DNA from: Micrococcaceae bacterium Sec5.8
GTDB taxonomy: Bacteria; Actinomycetota; Actinomycetes; Actinomycetales; Micrococcaceae
Direction: 5' to 3'
Assembly (NCBI GenBank): GCA_039636775.1
Contig: CP143429.1
Span: forward strand, 1,612,001 to 1,676,000
Length of the DNA stretch: 64,000 nt
Shown here piece by piece: positions 24,893-33,838 of this stretch. The number at the start of each line of letters is the position of its first letter. Within the stretch, counting starts at the first letter, position 1. Under the pieces are notes generated by a model, which was given only the letters and a program-made list of their open reading frames with translations, made no database searches and was not told the origin of the DNA. The position numbers and the translations under genes are program-made.

Positions 24893-27607
24893 TTAGGTGA
24901 GGCCCCGGGCGCGCCCCTGGCGGACCGCACTCTGGCGGGTGGTGACTGCGAGCTTCGTGAAGATGTGCTTTGTGTGGGTGCGCAGCGTGTTGGGTGAGAT
25001 GAACAGCGCCTGGGCGATCTCCGGACCGCTCAATTCGCTGCCGAGAAGCTGGAGTACCTGCAGCTCGCGCCGACTCAACTTCTCTTCTGCCGAGGAAATC
25101 AGCCGGTGCCCCTGAACGGGGGCTTGGGCTTTGGGCGGCATAGCCAGGGTCAGCAGTTGCTGGGGGTGGCCTTCGGCGTTCCCGTGGTTGGCAGCGTCCC
25201 GCAGCAGCTCCATCATCGGCGGCCCTTCGGCTAGGAAGAGCCCGGCATAGCCGGCAGGTTCGGGCGCCTCCGCGAAAGCCCGACCAAGCATCCCGCGGGC
25301 CTGCGCCCGGTGTCCCTGACCGGCCTGGGCAAGAGCCTGCAGCATGCGGATCTCCAGTACGCTCCCGGCGCGTCCGTCTGTTTCTGCTGACTTGAGCAGC
25401 CGTCCCAAAAGGTGATCGGCTTGTCCGGAAGCGCCGCTGTCGGGATGTTCCCGGTGCTGCGCTAAGAGCAGCCGCACGAGCGTGAGGTGGTCGAACTCGC
25501 TCAGGTAGCTGACTTCATCTGTTGCAGATACCCCTCGCGCCTGTGCCCACTCGGCGGCTTCCGATCTCTTGCCTTGGACGATCCAGATGCGGGCTCTCAT
25601 CGATCCAATCGGCTGAACCTCGGGAAAGAATCCTGGCCGGTAGGTCTGCTCAGCGTGATCGAGAAGGTTGGTGGCTTCGTCCAGGTTTCCCTCGGCGCGA
25701 GCAATCAGCGCCCTCGCTATGAACCACCGGTGACGGCTCTCGGTCAGCGGCGCCCGCTCGAAGAACGCACTGGCGGTAGCGAGGTGCAGCGTCGCGGCAG
25801 CGAGGTTTCCAGCCTCCCGGTCAATATCGCCAAGACCCACATGCAACTCGGCGGTTGCCCGGGCGACGGGGTCACCCTCTGCGTCGGCCAGTTTCAGCGC
25901 TTCTTGGTAGAGCCCCCGCGCCGTGCCGGGCCGGCCTGCCGCGAGCCACATGTCAGCGAGGACGGCGGTGCTGCTGAGCGCATCAATGAGGTTGCCGGAT
26001 GCGTGCAGGCTGGCAACCGCCTGCGCGAACGTCTCCAGGGCGGATAACAGCTCCCCCTTCGCCCAGGCGGCCAAACCTAGAAAGCCGGCGGCAGCGCCGC
26101 GTGCGAGATGGTCGCCAGGGCCGGCCAGGGCCAGGGCCTGCCGGGCGTGCCCGAGTGTGCCGGCCACGTCGCCCCGCGCCTGCGCCAGGGAGGCCCGGTA
26201 GACGGCAATGGTCGCCGATAGCGTCCGCAGCTCTTCAGTGTCGGTCCACGGCGCAGCTACCCCGGCCGGCACCGCAGCGAGTGCTTGTTCCGCGTCCTCA
26301 AAGTGCGCTTCCACCTCGTGGAGGTTACCGGAAGCCATGAGCATGAATCCGAAGAAGACACTCAGCACTGGGCTGTTCCTGACAGCGTCCGCCGGCAGTG
26401 CCGTGAGCCAGCCGAACAAAAGGGCCTCCTGCCGGTTACGCCTTATTATCGGCACGGCCATTTCCATCAGGCGGGCCGCGCGGTTAAAGTCCTGGGCTTC
26501 GAGGGCATGCCTGACAGCGTCTTCCAGCAGGCCGTTGCGCTCGTACCATGTACTGGCGCGCTGGTGCAGCATCGGGACCAACTCGTGCTGTTCACTAAGC
26601 AGACGCGCCCGCAACACGTCCGCGAAAAGGTGATGGTAGCGGTACCGCTCACGACGGTCATCCAACGGGATGATGAAAAGATTGGCCCGCTCCAGTGCCG
26701 TGAGCATCTCCGTCCCATCGCCGCCTCCTGTCAAAGCATCACAGAGCGGCCCACTGAATCGGTCGAGTACGGCTGTCAGCAAAAGGAAGGTGCGAACCGG
26801 CTCTGGTTGATGCTTCAATACCTCCTCGACCAGGTAGTCGACGATGTACCGGTCGTTACCGGCGAACCCGGCAATGAAACCGGCAACGTCCTCGCGGCCC
26901 TGGAGGGACAGCGCTGCCAGCTGCAGAGCTGCTACCCACCCCTCAGTCCTCTGCTCCAAAGCCGCGACGTCCCGAGCGGAAAGATCCAAACCCGCTACCT
27001 CGTTGAGGTACGCGGTGACCTCCCCGGACGTAAAGCGCAGCTCAGCCGCCCGGAGTTCGACGAGCTCGCCGCGCACCCGCCAACGGGACAACGGCAGCTC
27101 AGGGTCCGCACGCGTGCTGATCACAACGTGGACGTGGGACGGAATGTGGTCCAGCAGGAAGACCATCCCGTTGGCGACTTCGTGGCTGTCAACGAGGTGG
27201 TAATCATCGAGCACCAACCAGACATCGTCCGGCAGCATTGCCAGATCATTCAGCACCATGGTGAGCACGGGCTGGATCGAGACGTCGGACGGAGGAATGA
27301 GCTCCAAGGCAGACGGTCCGACACCAGGCATCGTTGCTTGTAACGCGGACACAACATAGGCCCAAAAAGACGCAGGGTCACTGTCCGCAGCATCGAGTGA
27401 AACCCACGCAATACGACGGTGTTCCTCCTCCATTCCGCCGAGCCACTCGGCAAGGAGTGTTGTCTTGCCGAACCCGGCCGGAGCAGACACCAGCGTCAAT
27501 CGCGACTCGGTTGCCCGGCGCAGACTGTCCAGGAGTCTTGTGCGGGTCACCACATGGCGTCGCACTTTCGGGATGAACAGCTTCGTTGAGATCAGCGTGC
27601 GTGCCAT
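24893..27607 (-). CDS. LuxR-family regulator, MalT/LAL type (904 aa)
   Basis: I start it at ATG 27607-27605 (MARTLISTKLFIP), the usual N-terminus of this family. Walker A is SAPAGFGKTT (41-50) and Walker B appears as DVWLVLDDYHLVDS. A long TPR-like helical region (about 350-800) follows. The C-terminal LuxR helix-turn-helix reads KLSRRELQVLQLLGSELSGP and SPNTLRTHTKHIFTKLAVTT. MalT/LAL regulators bind ATP and an inducer and activate nearby genes. The downstream three-gene membrane set is the closest candidate target. An inverted TCACCC/GGGTGA pair at 24853-24879 lies between them. Confidence 0.93.
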   Translation of the reverse strand: MARTLISTKLFIPKVRRHVVTRTRLLDSLRRATESRLTLVSAPAGFGKTTLLAEWLGGMEEEHRRIAWVSLDAADSDPASFWAYVVSALQATMPGVGPSALELIPPSDVSIQPVLTMVLNDLAMLPDDVWLVLDDYHLVDSHEVANGMVFLLDHIPSHVHVVISTRADPELPLSRWRVRGELVELRAAELRFTSGEVTAYLNEVAGLDLSARDVAALEQRTEGWVAALQLAALSLQGREDVAGFIAGFAGNDRYIVDYLVEEVLKHQPEPVRTFLLLTAVLDRFSGPLCDALTGGGDGTEMLTALERANLFIIPLDDRRERYRYHHLFADVLRARLLSEQHELVPMLHQRASTWYERNGLLEDAVRHALEAQDFNRAARLMEMAVPIIRRNRQEALLFGWLTALPADAVRNSPVLSVFFGFMLMASGNLHEVEAHFEDAEQALAAVPAGVAAPWTDTEELRTLSATIAVYRASLAQARGDVAGTLGHARQALALAGPGDHLARGAAAGFLGLAAWAKGELLSALETFAQAVASLHASGNLIDALSSTAVLADMWLAAGRPGTARGLYQEALKLADAEGDPVARATAELHVGLGDIDREAGNLAAATLHLATASAFFERAPLTESRHRWFIARALIARAEGNLDEATNLLDHAEQTYRPGFFPEVQPIGSMRARIWIVQGKRSEAAEWAQARGVSATDEVSYLSEFDHLTLVRLLLAQHREHPDSGASGQADHLLGRLLKSAETDGRAGSVLEIRMLQALAQAGQGHRAQARGMLGRAFAEAPEPAGYAGLFLAEGPPMMELLRDAANHGNAEGHPQQLLTLAMPPKAQAPVQGHRLISSAEEKLSRRELQVLQLLGSELSGPEIAQALFISPNTLRTHTKHIFTKLAVTTRQSAVRQGRARGLT

Positions 27608-27997
27608 ACGAACCCCGTTCCAAGAGCGCACAGCAATTCGGCGAAGTGCGGCCATTGCCGACACAGGTGTGCGCATCCGACGCGTCTAAGACGGCCGATG
27701 CCCCAAATTTTACACTTGCGGAACTGGCGCGTCCTACTTACCCGGCCCGCCAGCCGCTCCTGGCCGCTGGGAGTCGTTGCAGGCCGACCCAGCAACCATC
27801 ATTGGGCCCGCAGGCGAGGTCCTTAACTGCCCCGTTTCCCACGGCCGCCGCGGCATTCGGATCCGGGCTTTCGCTGCGGCCAGCTGCTGAGGCCCACGAA
27901 ATACCCGTTCCCGGGATCGGCAACGTTGGTTGAGGATTCAGGGGGCGTGGGTCAGCCTTGAGCCATGGACGCGTCCGCCGAAGAGGGAGACTAAAGG
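27608..27997. other. intergenic between LAL regulator and methyltransferase
   Basis: No gene seen in 390 bp. Promoters for the two divergent genes must lie here. GAGGGAGACTAAAGG just before 27998 is the methyltransferase RBS region. Confidence 0.4.
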
Positions 27998-28630
27998 ATG
28001 AAAACCGTCGATGCCGCGGGATGGGACCGGCGCTACAGTGAATCCGACCGAGTCTGGGGTTCCGAACCCAACATTTGGGTTGCCAATGAGCTCAAGGGAC
28101 TGGCGCCAGGCCGAGCACTCGACTTGGGCGCCGGAGAAGGACGCCACGCAATTTGGCTGGCTGAATGCGGGTGGCAGGTCCAAGCACTCGACTTCTCAGC
28201 GAAAGGATTGGAAACCGGTCGGCGGCATGCTGAGACTGCAGGCGTCGGCAACCGGATCGAGTGGACAGTGGCAGACGCATGCGAGATCGAGTCTCCCGCC
28301 GAAAGCTTCGATCTCGTACTGGTCGCCTACCTACAACTACCGGCAACTCAGCTCGAGGCCGCCGTGACTACAGCCGCCGCTGCTATCGCGCCAGGCGGCA
28401 CCTTCCTGCTCGTGAATCACGATGCCGACAATCCTGAACACGGATCCGGTGGTCCACAGGACCCCAATGTACTGCAAAAACCGGACCAAGTAGCCCAATG
28501 GCTGCAAGAGGCAGGCCTGGAGATCCAGGTGGCAAACACGCGCAGCCGGCCAGTAGCCGGGGGGCTTCGCCCCGCACTCGATTGCGTCGTCCTGGCCAAA
28601 GCACAGCTATCTAACGTGGGTGAACGTTAG
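27998..28630 (+). CDS. class I SAM-dependent methyltransferase (TehB-like)
   Basis: The 210-residue protein begins at ATG 27998. The SAM-binding motif I is ALDLGAGEGRHAIWLAECGW, followed by VQALDFSAKGLETGRRHAE, motif with WTVADACEI, and the post-motif FDLVLVAYLQLP. The N-terminal WDRRYSESDRVWGSEPNIWV is typical of the TehB/thiopurine-methyltransferase-like group, which detoxifies small molecules. The substrate cannot be told. It is monocistronic. Confidence 0.9.
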   Translation: MKTVDAAGWDRRYSESDRVWGSEPNIWVANELKGLAPGRALDLGAGEGRHAIWLAECGWQVQALDFSAKGLETGRRHAETAGVGNRIEWTVADACEIESPAESFDLVLVAYLQLPATQLEAAVTTAAAAIAPGGTFLLVNHDADNPEHGSGGPQDPNVLQKPDQVAQWLQEAGLEIQVANTRSRPVAGGLRPALDCVVLAKAQLSNVGER

Positions 28631-28657
28631 TCCCACGCGTTCAAAGTCAAGTAGGAA

Positions 28658-28747
28658 TTACTGCTGAGCATGCCAGGCTTCGGCCCTGAGATCCTGCCCC
28701 GCCTCACGGGCCACTACGACCGCAAATGCGGCCAAAGTAAAACTCAT
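28658..28747 (-). CDS. possible 29-residue peptide gene
   Basis: An ATG at 28747-28745 with GGAG 9-10 nt upstream opens a short frame, MSFTLAAFAVVVAREAGQDL then RAEAWHAQQ, to a TAA. The sequence could form an amphipathic helix. Only the RBS supports it, and a chance frame is equally likely. Confidence 0.25.
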   Translation of the reverse strand: MSFTLAAFAVVVAREAGQDLRAEAWHAQQ

Positions 28748-29339
28748 ATTCAGACGCTCCTGTCCTTGGCCCCCCGCCGCCTTAACGTCCGCTGGGCCAT
28801 GCTCCGCGACGGTACCACCTACACCCCAGTCCCGGCGACGGCAGTCCAATTGCCGCCTGAGAATCCGAGCCGCCGTTCGATACGCACACAAAGGCCCCGG
28901 TAGGGGGCCTGTCGGTAGGAACTGCGATCCGTGGCCGGTGGACTGTTGCCACAGGCAAGTACCGGGGCTTGCGTTTTGTCACATGATCCCAACGGGGACT
29001 GGGGTTAGCGATGACATGACTGCTTGAAGCAACTGGTTTCAACATAGGACGGCCATCCTTCCCGCGTGTTCACCTTTGACGGGTCACGGGGTTGAGGACC
29101 AATGCTCGCGCGAGTCACCCTAAGCATCTTGTCGAGAAATGGGGATTGCAGACCCCCATCCCCAACGAGCGAATTACAGCGAAATCCACGTCGATAAGCC
29201 GTGTTGGGAAAAACGACGGAAAACCCTGGACGCAACAGAACCGACATCCTCAACTCAGGATCAAGATTGCCGCCAAATCAAGGAAGATCAATCACTGACG
29301 CCACTTTCCCGAGCATTGGTCCTCGCGCCCCAACTGGAG
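28748..29339. other. no gene recognised (592 bp)
   Basis: No intact gene. Its right end merges into the truncated relaxase. The junction probably marks the edge of an integrated or deleted mobile element, but no terminal repeat was found. Confidence 0.35.
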
Positions 29340-30396
29340 GTAAAGTATGGGCTGGAACAGCTCTCCACCGTGCACGCCACCCGCGGCTACGACCAGGCCG
29401 AGAAAGCCACCGCTGTCCGGGACGAGCGGGAAATGCACCGCTCATTCTTGGCCCGGAAAGTCCGCGCCAGCGCCAGTGCCTCAGCAACCGAAGCGGAGTT
29501 CGTGCGCCGCGCGCGGGACACCGGATTGCTGGTCCGGCCGCGCTACGCGAAGAACACCACGGATGTCGTTGTCGGGTACTCCGTGGCGTAACGTCCCAAG
29601 CTAGGAGAGCGCCCGATCTGGTTCGGCGGAGGCACCCTCGCTTCCGACCTGAAGCTCGGGGCTTTGCGCGAAAAATGGATGGACTAACCGCCCCTGGCTA
29701 CCGAGGCTGCTGCGGAATTGAACGCAGCTGCACGCAACAAACGCACCGTGTCCAAGACCGGTCCCGAGAACGCAACCCCACCGGCGCAAATGTGGGTCGA
29801 GTACACCCGCAAACGCGACCGCGCTCGTTGAGCAGCTGCGCACACTGCTCCGTGATGACCACGCGACCCGGGCGAAAGCAGCGCGGGAAGTATCCGGTGC
29901 GTTCGCGGCATTGTCCCACCGGCTCGAACCGACGCCGGGTCGGCTGGCGGCTACCGCCGCCGAGCTGTCCCGCACCGCCCAGCTCCGGGCACCACGGGAA
30001 CACAGCAAGCCCGTAGCCCTGCCGTCGATTGCCGGTACTGCCATGTTGTTCATGGCCGCGTCCAGTAAGAACAAGACGGCGGCCCAGTCGGCGCTCATGC
30101 TGCAGCTGGTGAACACTGCTTTCGCTATCCACGAGATGCACCAACAGCCCGGACGAACCCGTGAAGCGCAGCGGCTCCGGGCTGTCGTCACTGATCAGCT
30201 GAAACCGTTCGCAGCGACCATGCCCCGACCGGTCACCGTCGGTACACCGGAACAGGCAGCAGCGCCGAACTCCGTCGAACTCGGACTGCGCGGCATGGCG
30301 CCCGTCCGTCCAGGGTCAGCGGTACCGAGTACGTCAACGCCGGCCACAACCGGCCAGCACACGGGCCGGGATTCCGGCCCCGTGCTGGACCGATAG
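29340..30396 (+). pseudogene. relaxase/mobilisation protein remnant (C-terminal part)
   Basis: One frame reads YGLEQLSTVHATRGYDQAEK, EFVRRARDTGLLVRPRY and VVVGYSVA, then TAA (29589-29591). It continues in the same frame as RPKLGERPIWFGGGTLASDL to a second TAA (29685-29687), then ATEAAAELNAAARNKRTVSK and MWVEYTRKRDRA. A one-base shift near 29815 moves to the frame that reads LVEQLRTLLRDDHATRAKAA, PTPGRLAATAAELSRTAQL and onwards to the stop at 30396. This matches the C-terminal part of actinobacterial plasmid relaxases. The catalytic N-terminal half is missing. It is non-functional. Confidence 0.8.
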
Positions 30397-30425
30397 AGTC
30401 CACGACCAACAACGTAAGGAGCACG

Positions 30426-31454
30426 ATGAGTGAATCAGACGGAATGGACGATGTTGTGGACGGCGGAATGCGGCAGTCGCTGATGATCGCCTCGCGCATT
30501 GCCGAGACCCTGGCCCGTCGCCGGCAGGAATCCCAACGGCAGCAGGAACACCCGGACGCTCAGGCAGCGCACGAAGCCCAGGGTCGCCTCACGGGAGACC
30601 GCAGTGCCGCCCACGCGGCGCTGGCCCCGGTACAGAAGGACCAGGGGTGGGACAAGGCTCAACCTGATGACATCGCCATGGCGCACACCGTCGCGATGAG
30701 TTGGAAGGACCACGACCCGACCGCTCTGGCCGCATCCGAGACGATCCGTCAGGAAGTCCTCACCCGCTACGGCATCGACACTCACGACGTCGGCGCGGAC
30801 GGCGCATATCTGGAGTCAGATATCCAGACCGCCGCAACGGATAAGGCGCGTCAGGACGCGTTGGACCGCAGCTAGGAAGAGACACGGACGGCGGCCGCCG
30901 AACACGATAAGGCCATGTGCCTGCTCGTCGCGGCCCGCGCCGAAGAACTCCGCGTCCAAGCAGCGACACTGGACCCGGAAATGCAACGCCACAAAGTACC
31001 CGTGGAGTACCTGGCCAACCCCGAACTGGCCCGGGCGTTGCAGACCGCTCACACTGCTAAGACTCCTGCAGCGGTAGAAGTGGCGGACGCCATCGTGAAG
31101 GAACGAATGTTCCTCATTAGCAAGGACGGGGTCAACGGCCCCGACATCGATCAGCTGCGCAAAGAAACCACAGCGAACATCAACGGAGCCGGCGACGCGC
31201 ACTTCGAGGATCCTGCGTTCGTGAAAGCAGCCAAGAATATGCACGAGGCCAGGCTTCTGGCCGAGGCCGGTGTCAAGAGCGAACAATGGGAGTACCTGGA
31301 CCAGCGGTACGAACGAGCAGAAAAAGAACTTTTCGCCCGCATGGAATATGTCGGCTGCGAGATGGAGAACCGCGTCACCGGCAACGACAGCAGCCGACTC
31401 AAAGACCAGGGCCTGAAAACTGAGACGACGTCGGGAACACACCGGCGCGAATGA
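30426..31454 (+). pseudogene. transfer-associated gene with internal TAG
   Basis: It starts at ATG 30426, after AAGGAGCACG, 29 bp past the relaxase remnant. The first 149 codons (MSESDGMDDVVDGGMRQSLM onward) run into TAG 30873-30875. The same frame then continues without further stops to 31454 (EETRTAAAEHDKAMCLLVAA, YERAEKELFARMEYVGCEME). The whole 342-codon frame is hydrophilic and helix-rich, like the accessory protein encoded beside relaxases on Arthrobacter plasmids. The single TAG (possibly from CAG or GAG) is the only defect, so decay is recent or the codon is read through. I regard it as a pseudogene. Confidence 0.7.
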
Positions 31455-31744
31455 AACCCATAAACGCGGACGCCTCGCGGCGGAACGCAGCGAGGGAACA
31501 CACCCCAGCGCAGCCGTCACCGCGGGCAAGGGTGCCACCAGGGCCAGGAAGACCCGCACGGGGTAGTAGTTGGCTCTGAGAAGGGCAAGAACGGCCTGGT
31601 TCGATAGTTCAGCGCTAGTGCAGGGGCGGCTGACTAAGTGAGCCCGATTCAGGGCCACTGCGACCCATCCAAACGACAGTTTGTTGACGAATTGGTTAGA
31701 GTCGGCGTGGTGCGCCGATCCCATCTCAGAGTTGGAGGCTTTTC

Positions 31745-32581
31745 ATGACTGAAGTTACTGCCCATCACGGCCTGTTCAAGGACACGAACCTGCATGTCGA
31801 GGACACTGGGGGCACGGGCCGGCCGGTTGTCCTCATCCATGGATGGCCCTTGTCCGGGGAATCCTTCACAGCCCAGATCCCGGCGTTGCAGGATGCCGGC
31901 TACCGGGTCATCACCTATGACCGGCGGGGTTTCGGACGCAGCGACAAGCCCCACACCGGGTACACCTACGACATCCTCACCGAGGACCTGCACACCCTTC
32001 TGGAGGCGCTCGAACTCACGGACGCTAACCTCGTCGGATTTTCCATGGGTGGTGGTGAAGTTGCCCGCTACTTCACCAGGTACGGCAGTGACAGGGTGCG
32101 CAGCGTCGTTTTCGCCGCCGCCGTCCCGCCCTACATGATGCAGGGCCAGGACAACCCGGACGGGCCATTGACCAAGGACGCGGCGGCCGAGATGACTGCT
32201 GGCCTGACGAAGGACGAAAACTCCTTCTACGACGATTTCACCCGGCAATTCTTCTCCGTCAACGGGGAGTTGAAAGTCACCGAGGTCCAGCGCCAGGAAG
32301 CCCTCCGGCTCTGCAAGCAGGCTGATAAGAAGGCGGCGCTGGCCTGCATGGAAGCCTTCGGCACCACCGATTTCCGCGATGACCTGCCCAAGGTCACCGT
32401 CCCGGCACTCGTCCTGCACGGAGACGGCGACGGCACTGTGCCTTTCGCCGGATCCGGTGCCCGGACCCACGCAGCTCTGCCCGGCAGCGGCCTGCACGTG
32501 ATCCACGGCGCACCGCACGGCTGCAACGTGAGCCACCCCGATGAGTTCAACCAGGCATTGCTGGACTTCCTGCAGAAATAG
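31745..32581 (+). CDS. alpha/beta hydrolase, non-heme chloroperoxidase-like
   Basis: The 278-residue protein starts at ATG 31745 with TTGGAGGC upstream. Motifs are the oxyanion HGWPLSGESF (32-41), nucleophile elbow GFSMGGGEV with Ser100, acid in LHGDGDGTVPF (likely Asp229) and His258 in APHGCNVSHPDEFN. The segment YDRRGFGRSDKPHTGYTYDI is typical of the bacterial non-heme chloroperoxidase/perhydrolase group. True physiological substrates are usually esters. It is monocistronic, closed by the hairpin at 32622-32656. Confidence 0.93.
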   Translation: MTEVTAHHGLFKDTNLHVEDTGGTGRPVVLIHGWPLSGESFTAQIPALQDAGYRVITYDRRGFGRSDKPHTGYTYDILTEDLHTLLEALELTDANLVGFSMGGGEVARYFTRYGSDRVRSVVFAAAVPPYMMQGQDNPDGPLTKDAAAEMTAGLTKDENSFYDDFTRQFFSVNGELKVTEVQRQEALRLCKQADKKAALACMEAFGTTDFRDDLPKVTVPALVLHGDGDGTVPFAGSGARTHAALPGSGLHVIHGAPHGCNVSHPDEFNQALLDFLQK

Positions 32582-32621
32582 AACGTCCAGCACTACAGCT
32601 CAAAATCACCGTAGCGAAACC

Positions 32622-32656
32622 GGGTGAGGCGACCGCTATGGGCGCCTCACCCTTTT
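32622..32656 (+). terminator. rho-independent terminator
   Basis: A 10-bp stem (32622-32631 GGGTGAGGCG with 32643-32652) and an 11-nt loop are followed by TTTT. It is 40 bp after the hydrolase stop codon. Confidence 0.85.
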
Positions 32657-32870
32657 CTCACTCCCCATTTCTCGAGGCCTGGACCTTGCTTCGCGCCCGG
32701 GTGAGCCGGTGAGCGTGTTCGGCGCCGAGCCGCGCGTGAGAGACGGCGGGGGTTCTTGCGTCCATTGGCTTTAAGCTCCTGAATTGCGCGCTTCAGGTGC
32801 AGGCGGTTGAACATCGCAGGAATGAAGTTGAGCTCTTGGTGATCCGATTGAGTTTCTTCCGGGGACTGGG

Positions 32871-33750
32871 GTGGTGTGGTTGGGTAACGGGTTGGTGTCG
32901 GTTCGGTGGTGACCCATCCGGGGTGGGGTGTGCTCTCGAAGTACTCCTGACAGACCAAGCCGGACCCGCCCGAAAATGTCAGGCCGTGCATCACGGCCGC
33001 GGGATCGGCATCATCCACTGAAACACTTTCAAGGAGCACTCCCATGCGCACATCCATCAAGACTTTCCTCGGCGTTGCCGCTGCCGGTTCGCTCATGTTT
33101 TCCCTGGCCGCCTGCAGCCCGGCGGACAATGCTTCCTCCGCCCCGGCCACCTCGGCGTCCTCCTCTTCCTCTGCCGCGGCTGAGAAGCCCAAGCCGATGG
33201 CCTCGATCCCGGCACTGACCGGCACGTCCACCGCAGTAAAGCTCGACGCTTCCTTCGCGAAGGCACTGGAGACCCTGAAACTCACCCCGGGCACCGTCGG
33301 GACCGCCGCACTGACCGATGGTTCGTTGATCTTCCCGATCACCGGCGGCAAGGTCGACTACTACGACCCCGCCAAGGACTACCGCCCGTTTGTCCAGGGC
33401 CTGATCAGCCACGCCGGCTCCGGGTTCTCCCTCACCGCCGGTGACACCAAGGTCGAACTGACCAACTTCACCATCGACCCGGGCACTTCCAAGCTCTACG
33501 GTGACGTCGCAGTCAACGGTAAGACCGCCGTCAAGCAGGCCTACATCTTCAATCTGGACGGCTCCACCCTGAAGCCCCTGCAGGCCGCCGGTGACACCGC
33601 GGTCCTGGAAGGCACCCGCGTGCTGATCTCCGACACCGCCGCCGGGCTCCTGAACAAAACCTTCAACACCGACGCCGTGAAAGCCGACATGCTCGTCGGC
33701 ATCGCCAAGATCACCGTCAATACCAAATAACACCCACCCGAAAAACCTGG
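32871..33750 (+). repeat. inverted repeat, left copy (lipoprotein module, ~880 bp)
   Basis: It matches the reverse complement of 41215-42100 almost perfectly, with only a handful of base differences seen and one 6-bp length difference in the poly-Ser linker. It includes ~170 bp of upstream sequence, the whole lipoprotein gene and ~20 bp beyond the stop. The two copies face each other across 7.46 kb. Confidence 0.95.
33044..33730 (+). CDS. lipoprotein of unknown function, left copy (228 aa)
   Basis: It starts at ATG 33044 with CAAGGAG upstream. A lipoprotein signal (FLGVAAAGSLMFSLAAC, lipid-modified Cys24) precedes a Ser/Ala linker and one ~180-residue domain: LETLKLTPGTVGTAALTDGS, LIFPITGGKVDYYDPAKDYR, SHAGSGFSLTAGDTKVELTN, VAVNGKTAVKQAYIFNLDGS. 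The strand-rich pattern is faintly like HtaA-type surface domains, but I cannot assign a family with confidence. The protein is exported and anchored in the membrane. An almost identical gene lies at 41234-41926 in inverted orientation. It is closed by a strong terminator. Confidence 0.88.
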   Translation: MRTSIKTFLGVAAAGSLMFSLAACSPADNASSAPATSASSSSSAAAEKPKPMASIPALTGTSTAVKLDASFAKALETLKLTPGTVGTAALTDGSLIFPITGGKVDYYDPAKDYRPFVQGLISHAGSGFSLTAGDTKVELTNFTIDPGTSKLYGDVAVNGKTAVKQAYIFNLDGSTLKPLQAAGDTAVLEGTRVLISDTAAGLLNKTFNTDAVKADMLVGIAKITVNTK

Positions 33751-33784
33751 GAACGCCACGGACCTTGGGGGTCCGTGGCGTTCC
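33750..33784 (+). terminator. 15-bp perfect hairpin after left lipoprotein gene
   Basis: Arms 33750-33764 and 33770-33784 (GGAACGCCACGGACC and its complement) with a 5-nt loop. It lies just outside the repeated module, so each lipoprotein copy has its own terminator. Confidence 0.85.
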
Positions 33785-33838
33785 GGGTTGAGGTTAGTGT
33801 GGTTCCTGGCAGCCACGGAATGGTGAAGTGATCCGGTT

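Noticed and set aside
31449..31577. 42-codon frame overlapping the end of the transfer-associated gene (ATGA)
   Set aside because: It is Pro/Arg/Ala-rich, has no motif and follows a pseudogene. It was not strong enough to list as a gene.
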